A stretch of DNA of 14,316 nucleotides, from positions 1 to 14,316 of the forward strand of contig CAIWNO010000125.1 of NCBI GenBank assembly GCA_903914045.1, written 5' to 3'. Each line of letters opens with the position of its first letter. Positions within the stretch are counted from its first letter, which is position 1. Shown piece after piece: positions 6,732 to 14,061 of the stretch. The position numbers were made by a program, and so were the translations under genes. The notes beneath the pieces are model-generated. The model was not told the origin of the DNA and did not search any database. It saw nothing but the letters and a program-made list of their open reading frames with translations. Origin of the DNA: an uncultured bacterium (lineage in GTDB: Bacteria; Planctomycetota; Phycisphaerae; Phycisphaerales; SM1A02).

Positions 6732-8276
6732 ATGACACGCACGGCTTGCATTACCACTCCAATTTATTATGTCAATGATCGCCCACACATTGGGCATATT
6801 TTTACAACCACCTTATGCGACGCCTGGGCCCGCGCCATGCGCATGCAACAGCGCGATGTCTTTTTCCTAACGGGCACGGATGAGCACGGTGTGAAAGTTG
6901 AAAAGTCCGCGGCCGAGCACAATGTCTCTCCGCAATCATGGGCCGACACAAATGCCGCTGAATTTCAGCGTGTTCTTTCGCTTTTTCAGTTGACCAACAC
7001 CGACTTCATCCGCACAACGCAGCCTCGGCATGAGCGCCAAGTGCAGGCCTTCATTGAGCGCCTGCAAAAATCTGGCGCGCTGTACAAAGGCTCCTTTGAA
7101 GGTTGGTACGACGAGGGTCAAGAGGAATATCTCACCGAGACGCGCGCCAAGGAGTGCGAATATAAAAGCTCCATTAGTGGCAAGCCGCTTGTGCGCGCGC
7201 AAGAACAAAATTGGTATTTCAAATTGAGCGCGTTTAGTGACCGCCTGAAAGCGCACTTTGAAAGCCATCCGCACTTTGTGCAACCATCGGCGCGCATGAA
7301 TGAAGTCGTCGGTCGTCTGCGCGAAGGGTTGCAAGACGTTCCCATGACGCGCACCAATTTCACCTGGGGCATTCCCATGCCGGGCGATCCGGGCCATGTG
7401 ATTTATGTATGGATCGACGCGTTGTTCAACTACATCACCGCGCTGGATTACACCGATGCTTCTGAAAAGAATCCGCGCGCTCGATACTGGCCCGCCGACT
7501 GGCATGTCATTGGAAAAGAAATCCTGTGGTTTCACGCGGTGATTTGGCCCGCCATGCTTATGGCGCTTGAGTTGCCGCTGCCTACAAATATCCACGCGCA
7601 CAGTTTCTGGATTAGCGAAGGCAAGAAAATGAGCAAAAGCCTGGGTAATTTCATTGATCTTCCAACAATTGAAAGTTACGTAGCGCGCTATGGATTGGAC
7701 GCGTGGCGCTGGTTCATGTTGACGCGCGGCCCCATTGACGCCACCGACGCGGATTTCCGCGCCGTGGCGTTTCATGAAACATACAACGCCGACTTGGTGA
7801 ACACGGTTGGCAATTGTTCCAGCCGCGTCACGGCCATGATTGTTAAAACATTCAACGGTCAGATGCCGCAGGACATTGAGCGTGGTGGCGCTTGGCCCGC
7901 TCGCTGTCAACAAGCGGTGGCCGATTGGGAAAAACATTTTGCACAATTTCAATTGGCTGACGCCGCCGATGACGCCATGAAATTGTTGCGCGAGGTTGAT
8001 GTGTTCATCAATCAAACGGAGCCGTTTAAGTTGGCCAAGGACCCGGCGCAACGCGAGCGTGTGGCCTCTATTTTGGCGCAGTGCCTGGAAAGTGTTCGCA
8101 TTGCGTTGCTACTACTTGAACCATTCTTGCCCCAGAAAATGTCGGAATTTTCCGCGCAACTTGGCATGGCGGCGGACGCGCCTTGGAATGTCCGTTCACA
8201 ATGGGGCCAGTTGCAACCGGGCACCGCCGTCACCAAGGTGGCGCTGTATCCACGTGTTGAAGTTGACAAGGCATAA
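6732..8276 (+). CDS. metG: Methionyl-tRNA synthetase (short form, no C-terminal tRNA-binding domain)
   Basis: 514 residues; class I synthetase that joins methionine to tRNA-Met, including the initiator, in the cytosol. The N-terminal TTPIYYVNDRPHIGH carries the HIGH signature (19-22); the second signature KMSKS is at 299-303 in SEGKKMSKSLGNFID. The insertion that usually holds a zinc knuckle (about 118-155, EGWYDEGQEEYLTE) has a single Cys (C142) and no CxxC pairs, so this is a zinc-free form. The anticodon-binding helical domain follows (WRWFMLTRGP, then residues 350-510). The protein stops at the end of the anticodon domain, without the EMAP/Trbp-like module found at the C-terminus of many bacterial MetRS. 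No clear Shine-Dalgarno. A truncated or damaged gene is unlikely because all core motifs are intact. Confidence 0.96.
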   Translation: MTRTACITTPIYYVNDRPHIGHIFTTTLCDAWARAMRMQQRDVFFLTGTDEHGVKVEKSAAEHNVSPQSWADTNAAEFQRVLSLFQLTNTDFIRTTQPRHERQVQAFIERLQKSGALYKGSFEGWYDEGQEEYLTETRAKECEYKSSISGKPLVRAQEQNWYFKLSAFSDRLKAHFESHPHFVQPSARMNEVVGRLREGLQDVPMTRTNFTWGIPMPGDPGHVIYVWIDALFNYITALDYTDASEKNPRARYWPADWHVIGKEILWFHAVIWPAMLMALELPLPTNIHAHSFWISEGKKMSKSLGNFIDLPTIESYVARYGLDAWRWFMLTRGPIDATDADFRAVAFHETYNADLVNTVGNCSSRVTAMIVKTFNGQMPQDIERGGAWPARCQQAVADWEKHFAQFQLADAADDAMKLLREVDVFINQTEPFKLAKDPAQRERVASILAQCLESVRIALLLLEPFLPQKMSEFSAQLGMAADAPWNVRSQWGQLQPGTAVTKVALYPRVEVDKA

Positions 8277-8344
8277 GCGCTTGCATATGCCACGTGTTCT
8301 AAAGACATGTCTGCACTGGCACGCTTTCAAATAAAAACAAGCCT

Positions 8345-8386
8345 AAAAATCAAGCAGACGGGCCTAGAGGTCTAGACCCGCCTGCT
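8345..8386 (-). terminator. Rho-independent terminator of the PEP-CTERM gene
   Basis: A near-perfect hairpin at 8353-8386 has 16-base arms with 14 matches and a loop of about 4 bases (AGCAGACGGG... paired to ...CCCGCCTGCT). On the minus strand it is followed within two or three bases by TTTTT (8349-8345) and, slightly further, another T-rich stretch. This is a canonical intrinsic terminator for the gene ending at 8420. On the plus strand the hairpin is followed by A's rather than T's, so it does not obviously terminate metG, though the stem could still protect that mRNA's 3' end. Confidence 0.85.
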
Positions 8387-8419
8387 CAAAAAAGGGCGTG
8401 GACGAGGCAAACTTCGTCT

Positions 8420-9085
8420 TTACAGACGTCGCCGCCTCCCACAAATCATCCCGCCGCCGCCGAGCATGGCCAGCACGGACAGTGCTCCGGGCGCGGGAAT
8501 GAAGCGCATATCCAGCGAGACGGCGTCAAGCGAAGTGTTGGCGCCGGTGCTGGAAAAATCGATTTGCCACCGCGTGGCAGGAATCATGTTTGGTGAAAAT
8601 TTCCAAGTGAAAGCAAGCGTTTGAACGCGGCCACCCATTGGAAATGATTCATCTGAACGAATCAAAGACTGTTCTGGACTCAATCGCAACATTGAGCCGT
8701 TGTTGTCCATAAGCGAAAGCATGACGCTTTGCATGTTGATGACGGTGCCAGCGGCTGAAATATTAAGAACAACCTCTAGCGGGTTGCGCGGTGCGGCGGT
8801 CATGCCACCAAGCATGGAAATAAATAGTGGACCACTTGTCCCATATATATTTTTTGTGCTCGTTAAGACTGCGCCTGGACCAAAATTAATCAGCGCGCCA
8901 AGGTTGTTGCTATTTGGAGCATCAGGAAGATTGGATCCGCCATACGCGGATGAGAAATTTTCCCATCCCATGTACTCGGTGTCGGCCGTGCCGCGCCAAG
9001 CTGGAATGAGTGGATTCACAAATCCAGCATTCGCAACACACGCAATAGCGCCAATAACAAATATTGAAACAGAACAGATTTTCAT
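8420..9085 (-). CDS. PEP-CTERM-type exported surface protein
   Basis: 221 residues from the ATG at 9085, chosen because AAAGGA lies five bases upstream and the next residues form a clean signal peptide (MKICSVSIFVIGAIACVANA, cleavage before Gly21). An upstream in-frame start at 9145 would put 20 extra residues before the signal. The body is beta-rich with many Ser, Gly and Asn, typical of extracellular proteins. The last 25 residues are a sorting signal: Pro-Ala-Pro-Gly motif (PAPG instead of PEP), a hydrophobic helix with a GGGG stretch, then RRRRL. In the PEP-CTERM family this tail is recognised by an exosortase, which processes the protein for surface attachment or release. No exosortase gene lies in this window. 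A single-gene unit closed by a strong terminator. The specific role is unknown. Confidence 0.85.
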   Translation of the reverse strand: MKICSVSIFVIGAIACVANAGFVNPLIPAWRGTADTEYMGWENFSSAYGGSNLPDAPNSNNLGALINFGPGAVLTSTKNIYGTSGPLFISMLGGMTAAPRNPLEVVLNISAAGTVINMQSVMLSLMDNNGSMLRLSPEQSLIRSDESFPMGGRVQTLAFTWKFSPNMIPATRWQIDFSSTGANTSLDAVSLDMRFIPAPGALSVLAMLGGGGMICGRRRRL

Positions 9086-9089
9086 GATT

Positions 9090-9095
9090 TCCTTT
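9090..9095 (-). promoter_or_regulatory. Ribosome binding site of the PEP-CTERM gene
   Basis: AAAGGA on the minus strand, four to five bases before the ATG at 9085. It is one of the few good Shine-Dalgarno sequences in the window and decides the start of the PEP-CTERM gene in favour of 9085 over the upstream frame-open codon at 9145. Confidence 0.7.
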
Positions 9096-9345
9096 TTCCT
9101 CAACCTCGACTTGCAACTGAACAAATAAATGCCGCAATGCAGCATTGACTATTCCGCAGAAGAAGCAATTCAAGTTTCACATTTGTAGATAAATTGAATA
9201 AATAAAATGACGTACGTGCCTTGATACTGGAAAAGAATCATGTTATAGGCGCTTGAAGAGGCATTTTTTATCGTAAACAGCCTAAACCGGTGCCAATATC
9301 CCGCACGACTGATGCGCATGAAAAACCCAAGCGACCCAGGCTACG

Positions 9346-9382
9346 GAGTGCGCAATCGTGATACCCATACTCATTCGCACTC
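9346..9382 (-). terminator. Possible weak terminator or hairpin after proS
   Basis: Perfect 7-base arms GAGTGCG (9346-9352) and CGCACTC (9376-9382) lie two bases beyond the proS stop codon, with a 23-base loop. The nearest T-run on the minus strand (GGGTTTTTC) is about 20 bases further, so this is not a canonical intrinsic terminator. It may still mark the 3' end of the long minus-strand unit. Confidence 0.3.
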
Positions 9383-9384
9383 AA

Positions 9385-10938
9385 TCAGTACGACTTGGCA
9401 AATAGCACGCGCTGCTCGGCGAGCTTACCCGTCAAGATGCATGGACCTGGGTCCTTTACGCCATCTATAGGCACAACACGAACCGTGACGCCCAATTCGT
9501 TTTTCAACTTGGCCTCGGCGTCAGCGTCCATGGCAAAGCGGCAACTGGCAAAGCCACCGTGAATTTCCGTGGGCACATTGTCGCTTTCGGCGGTCTTGGG
9601 TGTGAAGAACGCGCGGAACTCCGCGGGGTCATCAATGATCTTGGTGTTGGCGTCGCGAAACGCCGTGGCCTTAGCCAACATGCCCGCCTGAATTTCCTCC
9701 AGCAACTTCACAGCGCCGGCCACCAGCGCATCTGGCGAAATACTTTCCTTCTCCTTCACGCCGCGATCACGCCGCGACATGCTCACAACGCCCTGCTCCA
9801 AATCACGCGGCCCAACTTCAATGCGCACGGGCGCGCCCTTCTTCACCCAACTCCACATCTTGTCACCGCCGCGCAAGTCGCGCGTGTCAACCTCCACCTC
9901 TATGGTGCGGCCGGCGTAGGAAATTTCACGCAGACGCGCGGCAAGTTTGTGGCACGCCTCCAGAACAGCGGCTTGCGTCTCGGGCTTTGGCGTAATCGGA
10001 AGAATCACAAAGTGCGTCGGCGCAAGTCGCGGTGGAACAATCAAACCATCGTCATCGGCGTGGGTCATAATCAGTCCGCCAACAAGGCGCGTGCTTACGC
10101 CCCAACTTGTGGTCCACGCATGTTGCAGTTGCCCCGCCTGATCCAAGAATTTAATTTCGCTGGCTTTGGCAAAGTTTTGCCCCAAAAAGTGGCTGGTTCC
10201 CGCTTGCAACGCCTTGCGATCTTGCATCATGGACTCGATGGAAAACGTATCCACCGCTCCAGGAAATCTCTCGCCATCAGTCTTGCGACCCTTGATCACG
10301 GGCATGGCCAACCAGTTCTCTGCGAAGTCGGCGTACACCTCCAACATCTTCATGGTTTCTTCGCGCGCCTCTGCCTCTGTTGCGTGCGCGGTGTGACCCT
10401 CTTGCCACAAAAATTCCGTGGTGCGCAAAAACAAACGCGTGCGCATTTCCCAACGCACAACATTGGCCCACTGATTAATCAGCAACGGAAGGTCGCGGTA
10501 ACTCTCAACCCACTTTGAAAAACTTGCGCCAATAATTGTTTCACTTGTTGGCCGCACAATCAACGGCTCATCCAACTCACCGGTGGGCACCAACTTTCCA
10601 TCTTTCATTTGCAAGCGATGGTGCGTCACCACGGCGCACTCTTTGGCGAAGCCATCAACATGGGCGGCTTCTTTTTCTAGAAATGAAAGTGGAATGAACA
10701 GCGGAAAGTAGGCGTTCTTGTGCCCGGTGTCCTTGAACATTTTGTCCAGCGCGCGCTGAATATTTTCCCAAATGGCGTAACCCCACGGCTTAATCACCAT
10801 GCAACCACGCACCGCGCTGTTCTCCGCAAGATCCGCGGCCTTGACCACTTGTTGATACCACTCGGAATAATTCTGCTCGCGCGTTGGAGTGATTGCGGTT
10901 TGAACTTTGACGGTTTGATTTTTTGCTGATTGATTCAT
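9385..10938 (-). CDS. proS: Prolyl-tRNA synthetase, archaeal/eukaryal (short) type
   Basis: 517 residues from the ATG at 10938; a GTG at 10965 would add nine. Class II synthetase that charges tRNA-Pro in the cytosol. It lacks the large editing insertion of the E. coli-type enzyme and instead has the archaeal/eukaryal layout: motif 1 region VRGCMVIKPWGYAIWENIQ (about 43-61), the PTSE proline/ATP site (130-133), motif 2 with RTRLFLRTTEFLWQEGH (166-182), and the GLIMTHADDDGLIVPP segment before the anticodon domain. A C-terminal domain follows and ends in the typical aromatic tail FAKSY. Last gene of the minus-strand run rpmG to proS, 60 bases after the CHAD gene. This ProRS type occurs in a minority of bacterial phyla and was probably acquired early by transfer. 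Confidence 0.95.
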   Translation of the reverse strand: MNQSAKNQTVKVQTAITPTREQNYSEWYQQVVKAADLAENSAVRGCMVIKPWGYAIWENIQRALDKMFKDTGHKNAYFPLFIPLSFLEKEAAHVDGFAKECAVVTHHRLQMKDGKLVPTGELDEPLIVRPTSETIIGASFSKWVESYRDLPLLINQWANVVRWEMRTRLFLRTTEFLWQEGHTAHATEAEAREETMKMLEVYADFAENWLAMPVIKGRKTDGERFPGAVDTFSIESMMQDRKALQAGTSHFLGQNFAKASEIKFLDQAGQLQHAWTTSWGVSTRLVGGLIMTHADDDGLIVPPRLAPTHFVILPITPKPETQAAVLEACHKLAARLREISYAGRTIEVEVDTRDLRGGDKMWSWVKKGAPVRIEVGPRDLEQGVVSMSRRDRGVKEKESISPDALVAGAVKLLEEIQAGMLAKATAFRDANTKIIDDPAEFRAFFTPKTAESDNVPTEIHGGFASCRFAMDADAEAKLKNELGVTVRVVPIDGVKDPGPCILTGKLAEQRVLFAKSY

Positions 10939-10998
10939 GTGTGCACCAACCCGCCAAGGTAACACGCCACGGCGCTGTGGTGGAATGCGTGCGGCACA

Positions 10999-11970
10999 TT
11001 ACAAAGCGTGAATATGAAGCGCGATATGTCGCAAAGTTTTTTCAATAGTTGGCTTGAATGCTTTCTCAACCAACTGGCGCGCATATATGGCGGCTTGGCT
11101 TTCTGTCCGGGCTATGTGGGCGTGCAGAAACTCTAGCGCTAAAGAATGGCGCGCCGGGTCCATTGCTTGGGTGTGCGCGGGCAACACCATGCGAATCATG
11201 GATATATCGCGCAATTCACCCATGGCTTTGGCCGCCGCATCAAAGCGTTTTTCCAGTTGCTCACCGCGCTCGCCACTATGCGCTCGCATAAGTCGAAAGG
11301 CAATATGCGTGCGCTGAACCCGCTTGCGCAATGAATGCAACCACGCCTCGTCACGGTCTACCCAGGATTTATCCGCTTGCGCGCGCGCCCTATTCCACAG
11401 ATGTTCAATGGAACCCGCCACCATCTCTGGTGTGAGATGGGGAAACTTTATTTTTTCCGTGTCGCACAGCATGTGCTCCATGTCACACGACATGCCATGA
11501 AGCACTTCGTGGCGATTCGGCTCGCTCATTGCATCAACTGGCTCGACACTCTTGGCTCCACTTATTGCGTCAATCGCCGCGCCAACCTTGGCTCCATTGT
11601 TCGCATCAACCGCCGCGCCACACACCATGTTCCAAGCCAACCAAGCCGCTTGCTGGTGCATGGCTGGCACGCCGGCAATAATGGATTTTATTTTTTTCTC
11701 GCGCGCGTCCAAATCCCTAAACGTGCCCAATCTCCTAGCCAGCGCGGCCCAACGCTTATCAAGGGCTTCGCGCTTCTGCGCACACAAACCACCCGCGGTC
11801 AACAACAGCGCGCAGCGAATTTTTTTAACGGCGCGTCGAAAACCACGAATACCTTCAACTTGATCTTGCGGCGCCGCGCCAAGGGCTTGGGTCCATCGAC
11901 CACGCAATGATTCGCACTCTTGGTGCAGCACATGATGAATGAACTTGGCGGCGGGCGAAACATGTTTCAC
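10999..11970 (-). CDS. CHAD-domain protein (putative polyphosphate-binding)
   Basis: 323 residues starting at GTG. CHAD domains are all-helical with conserved His, Arg and Lys on a basic groove; known members bind polyphosphate or localise to polyphosphate granules. The duplicated CHAD pattern is visible twice: FRRAVKKIRCALLL (44-57) with LGTFRDLDAR (81-90), and LHSLRKRVQRTHIAFRLM (211-228) with MGELRDISMIR (250-260). His-rich ends (FIHHVLHQE; HIALHIHAL) fit the family. There is no CYTH/triphosphatase domain, often fused to CHAD. The middle (118-148) holds an Ala/Asp/Gly-rich tandem repeat (GAAVDANNGAKV, GAAIDAISGAKS), probably a flexible linker between the helical halves. It sits between a lipoprotein gene and proS on the same strand. 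No clear Shine-Dalgarno; a small inverted repeat (11975-11989) lies just before the start. Confidence 0.85.
   Translation of the reverse strand: MKHVSPAAKFIHHVLHQECESLRGRWTQALGAAPQDQVEGIRGFRRAVKKIRCALLLTAGGLCAQKREALDKRWAALARRLGTFRDLDAREKKIKSIIAGVPAMHQQAAWLAWNMVCGAAVDANNGAKVGAAIDAISGAKSVEPVDAMSEPNRHEVLHGMSCDMEHMLCDTEKIKFPHLTPEMVAGSIEHLWNRARAQADKSWVDRDEAWLHSLRKRVQRTHIAFRLMRAHSGERGEQLEKRFDAAAKAMGELRDISMIRMVLPAHTQAMDPARHSLALEFLHAHIARTESQAAIYARQLVEKAFKPTIEKTLRHIALHIHAL
11531..11622 (-). repeat. 36-base in-frame tandem repeat inside the CHAD gene
   Basis: Units begin at 11531, 11567 and 11603 (GCATCAAC, GCGTCAAT, GCATCAAC), giving a strict 36-base period. About two and a half imperfect copies are present, with a possible degenerate one just before. 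Each unit encodes 12 residues of the form GAA(V/I)DAxxGAK. The spacing keeps the reading frame, and the copies have drifted, so the expansion is not very recent. Confidence 0.7.
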
Positions 11971-12048
11971 AAGCGTGATGCTAGATCACGGCGAACACAT
12001 TTCCCAACACGATTTAAACACGTAATAACCCATGGCCCCGCAAGCACA

Positions 12049-12645
12049 TCAATGCTTGGACGTGGGGTCAACGGGCTCGTTGCCTGTTGGGGTACCAGGA
12101 ATAATTGGCGACGCAGCTGGCGCTTCCGTGGCGTTCAAGTTCACTCCAGCCAATGGTGGATTGAACACGGGCTTCTCCACTGGAATCAACCAGCGCTGCA
12201 CAAATGATGGGCGATACTCCGCGCCAAACGCGCCTTCCAAATGCACCGTGGCCATTTGCCACACACCATCGGAGGTGACATAAATCACATCCACTTCCGC
12301 GTTGCTGCCATTCAAGCGCAACTGTTGCATGGTCATGCCAACCTTGTCGCTTTCAGTCATGGGACGCGAGCCTTCGCCAAGTTTTATTGCAACATCATCC
12401 CACACGTAAAATGGTGTCTGCGGAGGCAAATTGAAAACTAAAATTTCACCAGGCGGCGCCAAGCGTTGTTGCGCGTACCGCAAACCACTAGCCATTAGTT
12501 GCGGACATGGCGGCGTTGACGGGGACAAAACCGTCTTGCCAGATGTTGGTGGATATGTCGCGCCTGCGGTGCAACCCAACAACGAGACAAACAAACCCGA
12601 TGTGAGGACTGAGGCCAGCACAAATGTGGATGTGATTCGTTGCAT
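12049..12645 (-). CDS. Lipoprotein of unknown function
   Basis: 198 residues from the ATG at 12645, which is preceded by GGGAG with eight bases of spacing. The frame is open further upstream into nusG, but those residues do not look like protein with a purpose and would bury the signal peptide. Residues 1-24 form a lipoprotein signal ending in the lipobox LLGC (Cys25), followed by a Pro/Thr-rich linker. The body has alternating hydrophobic stretches (GEILVFNLPPQTPFYVWDDVAIKL, split here as two strands; EVDVIYVTSDGVWQMATVHLEG), indicating a beta-sandwich-like domain, then a Pro/Ala/Thr-rich C-terminus. I do not recognise the domain. It follows nusG by 40 bases on the same strand and is probably cotranscribed. 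Confidence 0.75.
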   Translation of the reverse strand: MQRITSTFVLASVLTSGLFVSLLGCTAGATYPPTSGKTVLSPSTPPCPQLMASGLRYAQQRLAPPGEILVFNLPPQTPFYVWDDVAIKLGEGSRPMTESDKVGMTMQQLRLNGSNAEVDVIYVTSDGVWQMATVHLEGAFGAEYRPSFVQRWLIPVEKPVFNPPLAGVNLNATEAPAASPIIPGTPTGNEPVDPTSKH

Positions 12646-12653
12646 TGGAGCTG

Positions 12654-12658
12654 CTCCC
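12654..12658 (-). promoter_or_regulatory. Ribosome binding site deciding the lipoprotein start
   Basis: GGGAG on the minus strand with eight bases to the ATG at 12645. It rules in favour of this start over the in-frame ATG at 12660, which has no such site. It lies inside the small palindrome GGAGCAGCTCC. Confidence 0.55.
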
Positions 12659-12668
12659 ATGTGAAATA

Positions 12669-12690
12669 CGGTTCTTACTCGGTTCTTACT
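12669..12690. repeat. Perfect 11-base tandem duplication across the nusG stop codon
   Basis: CGGTTCTTACT occurs twice back to back (12669-12679 and 12680-12690). On the coding (minus) strand this is AGTAAGAACCG twice, and the first copy contains the nusG stop TAA (12688-12686). It looks like a slippage duplication that did not alter the protein. Confidence 0.8.
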
Positions 12691-13513
12691 TTTCAGCCTT
12701 GGCAATTTGCCAATACTCAAGCTCAACAGGAGCCTGACGACCGAAGATGGTGACCAACACGCGAACCAAGCCCTTCTCGGGCAATGTTTCGTCAACCGTT
12801 CCTTCGTAATTCTGGAACGGACCTTCCTTAATCACAACCGCGTCGCCCTTCACAAACTCCATGCGCACAGTTGGTGATTCATCAGGCTTCTTGCTGTCGA
12901 ACAACATCTTCTCAACTTCTGGCGGCGCCATTGGCGTTGGCCGACCAGCGGTACCCACAAAGTCGCCCACACCGGTGGTTTCCTTAATCAAGAAAAACAC
13001 GTCTTGCGGAATGCGACCATCTGGCTCCAGCTTCATTTCAACAAACACGTAGCCGGGATACAACTTTGTTTCAGTGACTCGTTGCTTGCCAGCCTTGATG
13101 GTCTTGGTCTTTTCAGTTGGCACCATGATGCGGCCAACCAAATGCTTCATGCCTTCAATTTGAACCTTGCGTTCAAGCGTTGACTGCACGGAATTTTCCT
13201 TGTTGCTCGCAACGCGAAGCACAAACCAATCCATGCCGTCGCGATACATGGGCAACTCGCTGTCGGGATCAACTGGCGTCAGCGTTCCGTTAGCGGCCAT
13301 TTCCGCGGCGGACATTGTTGGTGGCGCCAACATGGGCGTGCCCTTGTTCTTGGTGCTCGCGGCTTCATACGCGCGGCTGGTGGCAACTCCGCCCTTCAAC
13401 GGGCCGGTGCTTCGAAGCGCGCCAAGGCCAGCGGAAAGGTTCTTGGTCTTGGTTGGGGCGTCGGCCTCAACTTCAGCATGATTTTCGGTATTTGGTGATT
13501 CTTCTGACAGCAT
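12686..13513 (-). CDS. nusG: Transcription termination/antitermination factor NusG with a long N-terminal extension
   Basis: 275 residues from the ATG at 13513, preceded by GAGGAG with nine bases of spacing; a TTG at 13522 in the same frame is too close to that site. NusG binds RNA polymerase to raise processivity and links it to Rho or to the ribosome. The NGN domain begins at about 95 (MDWFVLRVASNKE) and contains LYPGYVFVEM and ETTGVGDFVG. The KOW domain is at about 219-272 (EFVKGDAVVIKEGPFQNYEG, then GRQAPVELEYWQI). Canonical NusG is about 180 residues. The first ~93 residues here are an acidic, then Ala/Pro/Thr-rich, probably disordered extension. It lies five bases after secE, in the conserved secE-nusG pair. 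Confidence 0.96.
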   Translation of the reverse strand: MLSEESPNTENHAEVEADAPTKTKNLSAGLGALRSTGPLKGGVATSRAYEAASTKNKGTPMLAPPTMSAAEMAANGTLTPVDPDSELPMYRDGMDWFVLRVASNKENSVQSTLERKVQIEGMKHLVGRIMVPTEKTKTIKAGKQRVTETKLYPGYVFVEMKLEPDGRIPQDVFFLIKETTGVGDFVGTAGRPTPMAPPEVEKMLFDSKKPDESPTVRMEFVKGDAVVIKEGPFQNYEGTVDETLPEKGLVRVLVTIFGRQAPVELEYWQIAKAEK

Positions 13514-13518
13514 GTTGA

Positions 13519-13929
13519 TCAACTCCTCATGTCCAAAACTTTCATCCAGACGAACAGGGTGGAAAAGATAAAGTCAAATAGCCAACAGAACAAGGAAATG
13601 ATGAACACCACCGCGATCACCACCACCGTGCTTCCAACAAGCTCGTGCTTGGTGGACCAATTTACTTTTTTCATCTCGCCTTCAGTGGCGACAAGAAAGT
13701 CAACGCTGCGCGCGTTCCATCCCACGAACCACCACAAGGCCGCGCCAACGATGGCCAAGAACAGAACCGACACGCCGCTGGCAAGATAGATGGATGGAAA
13801 ACCAAGGCTGACCGTATCAAGCATGCGCCAAATCCAAATGGCTCCAAGCACCGCCACCAAACCAAAGCCAACCACGGACATCATTCGTGTCCAGTAGCCC
13901 TGACCAAATTTTCGAATTGCGGTTGACAT
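13519..13929 (-). CDS. secE: Preprotein translocase subunit SecE, three-helix form
   Basis: 136 residues. SecE clamps SecY in the inner-membrane SecYEG channel. The family signature is in the second half: an amphipathic segment EGEMKKVNWSTKHE (83-96) followed by the conserved transmembrane helix (about 98-125, TVVVIAVVFIISLFCWLFDF). Two further hydrophobic segments precede it (about 17-35 and 47-70), so the protein spans the membrane three times, as in E. coli SecE, rather than once as in the minimal form of about 60 residues. The ATG at 13929 has only a weak upstream purine run. It is placed between tRNA-Trp and nusG in the standard bacterial order, which supports the assignment. Confidence 0.93.
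   Translation of the reverse strand: MSTAIRKFGQGYWTRMMSVVGFGLVAVLGAIWIWRMLDTVSLGFPSIYLASGVSVLFLAIVGAALWWFVGWNARSVDFLVATEGEMKKVNWSTKHELVGSTVVVIAVVFIISLFCWLFDFIFSTLFVWMKVLDMRS
13523..13528 (-). promoter_or_regulatory. Strong Shine-Dalgarno of nusG inside the end of secE
   Basis: GAGGAG is formed by the last codons of secE (ATG AGG AGT TGA) and sits nine bases before the nusG ATG at 13513. Ribosomes finishing secE are therefore placed to start nusG. Confidence 0.75.
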
Positions 13930-14061
13930 GATGAACTTTCAGAATGCGGTGAGAAAAAAATTCGAACACTTCAAACAACTGATTGCGCTGCGAACACCTG
14001 CGCGGAGAATGACGCCCAAACTTCAGCGACGCCAAGCGACTGCTCCAAACACGCCGCCAAA

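Larger units (their letters stand above)
9086..9384. other. Intergenic region between proS and the PEP-CTERM gene
   Basis: 299 bases without a convincing gene. The left part is AT-rich and should contain the minus-strand promoter of the PEP-CTERM gene; a weak TTGAAT with TAGTCA 16 bases later can be read but is not persuasive. The right end, just past the proS stop, has a 7-base inverted repeat (see the separate entry). No tRNA, small ORF with codon-like structure, or repeat array is seen. Confidence 0.5.

Noticed and set aside
6936..8051. A 371-codon open frame on the minus strand opposite metG
   Set aside because: It lies wholly inside metG, which has all synthetase motifs. The antisense translation is His/Arg-rich with no recognisable domain, as expected from the reverse of a G/C-biased coding sequence.
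9559..10518. A 319-codon open frame on the plus strand opposite proS
   Set aside because: It is antisense to the conserved core of proS, with a His/Arg/Gln-rich composition and no domain; a mirror frame.
11335..11910. A 191-codon open frame on the plus strand opposite the CHAD gene
   Set aside because: It overlaps the CHAD domain completely, is Arg/His-rich, and has no ribosome binding site or motif.
12041..12058. Six-base perfect hairpin (CAAGCA/TGCTTG) over the stop of the lipoprotein gene
   Set aside because: The stem is short and followed by CGGGGCC rather than T's on the minus strand, so it does not qualify as a terminator; probably chance.
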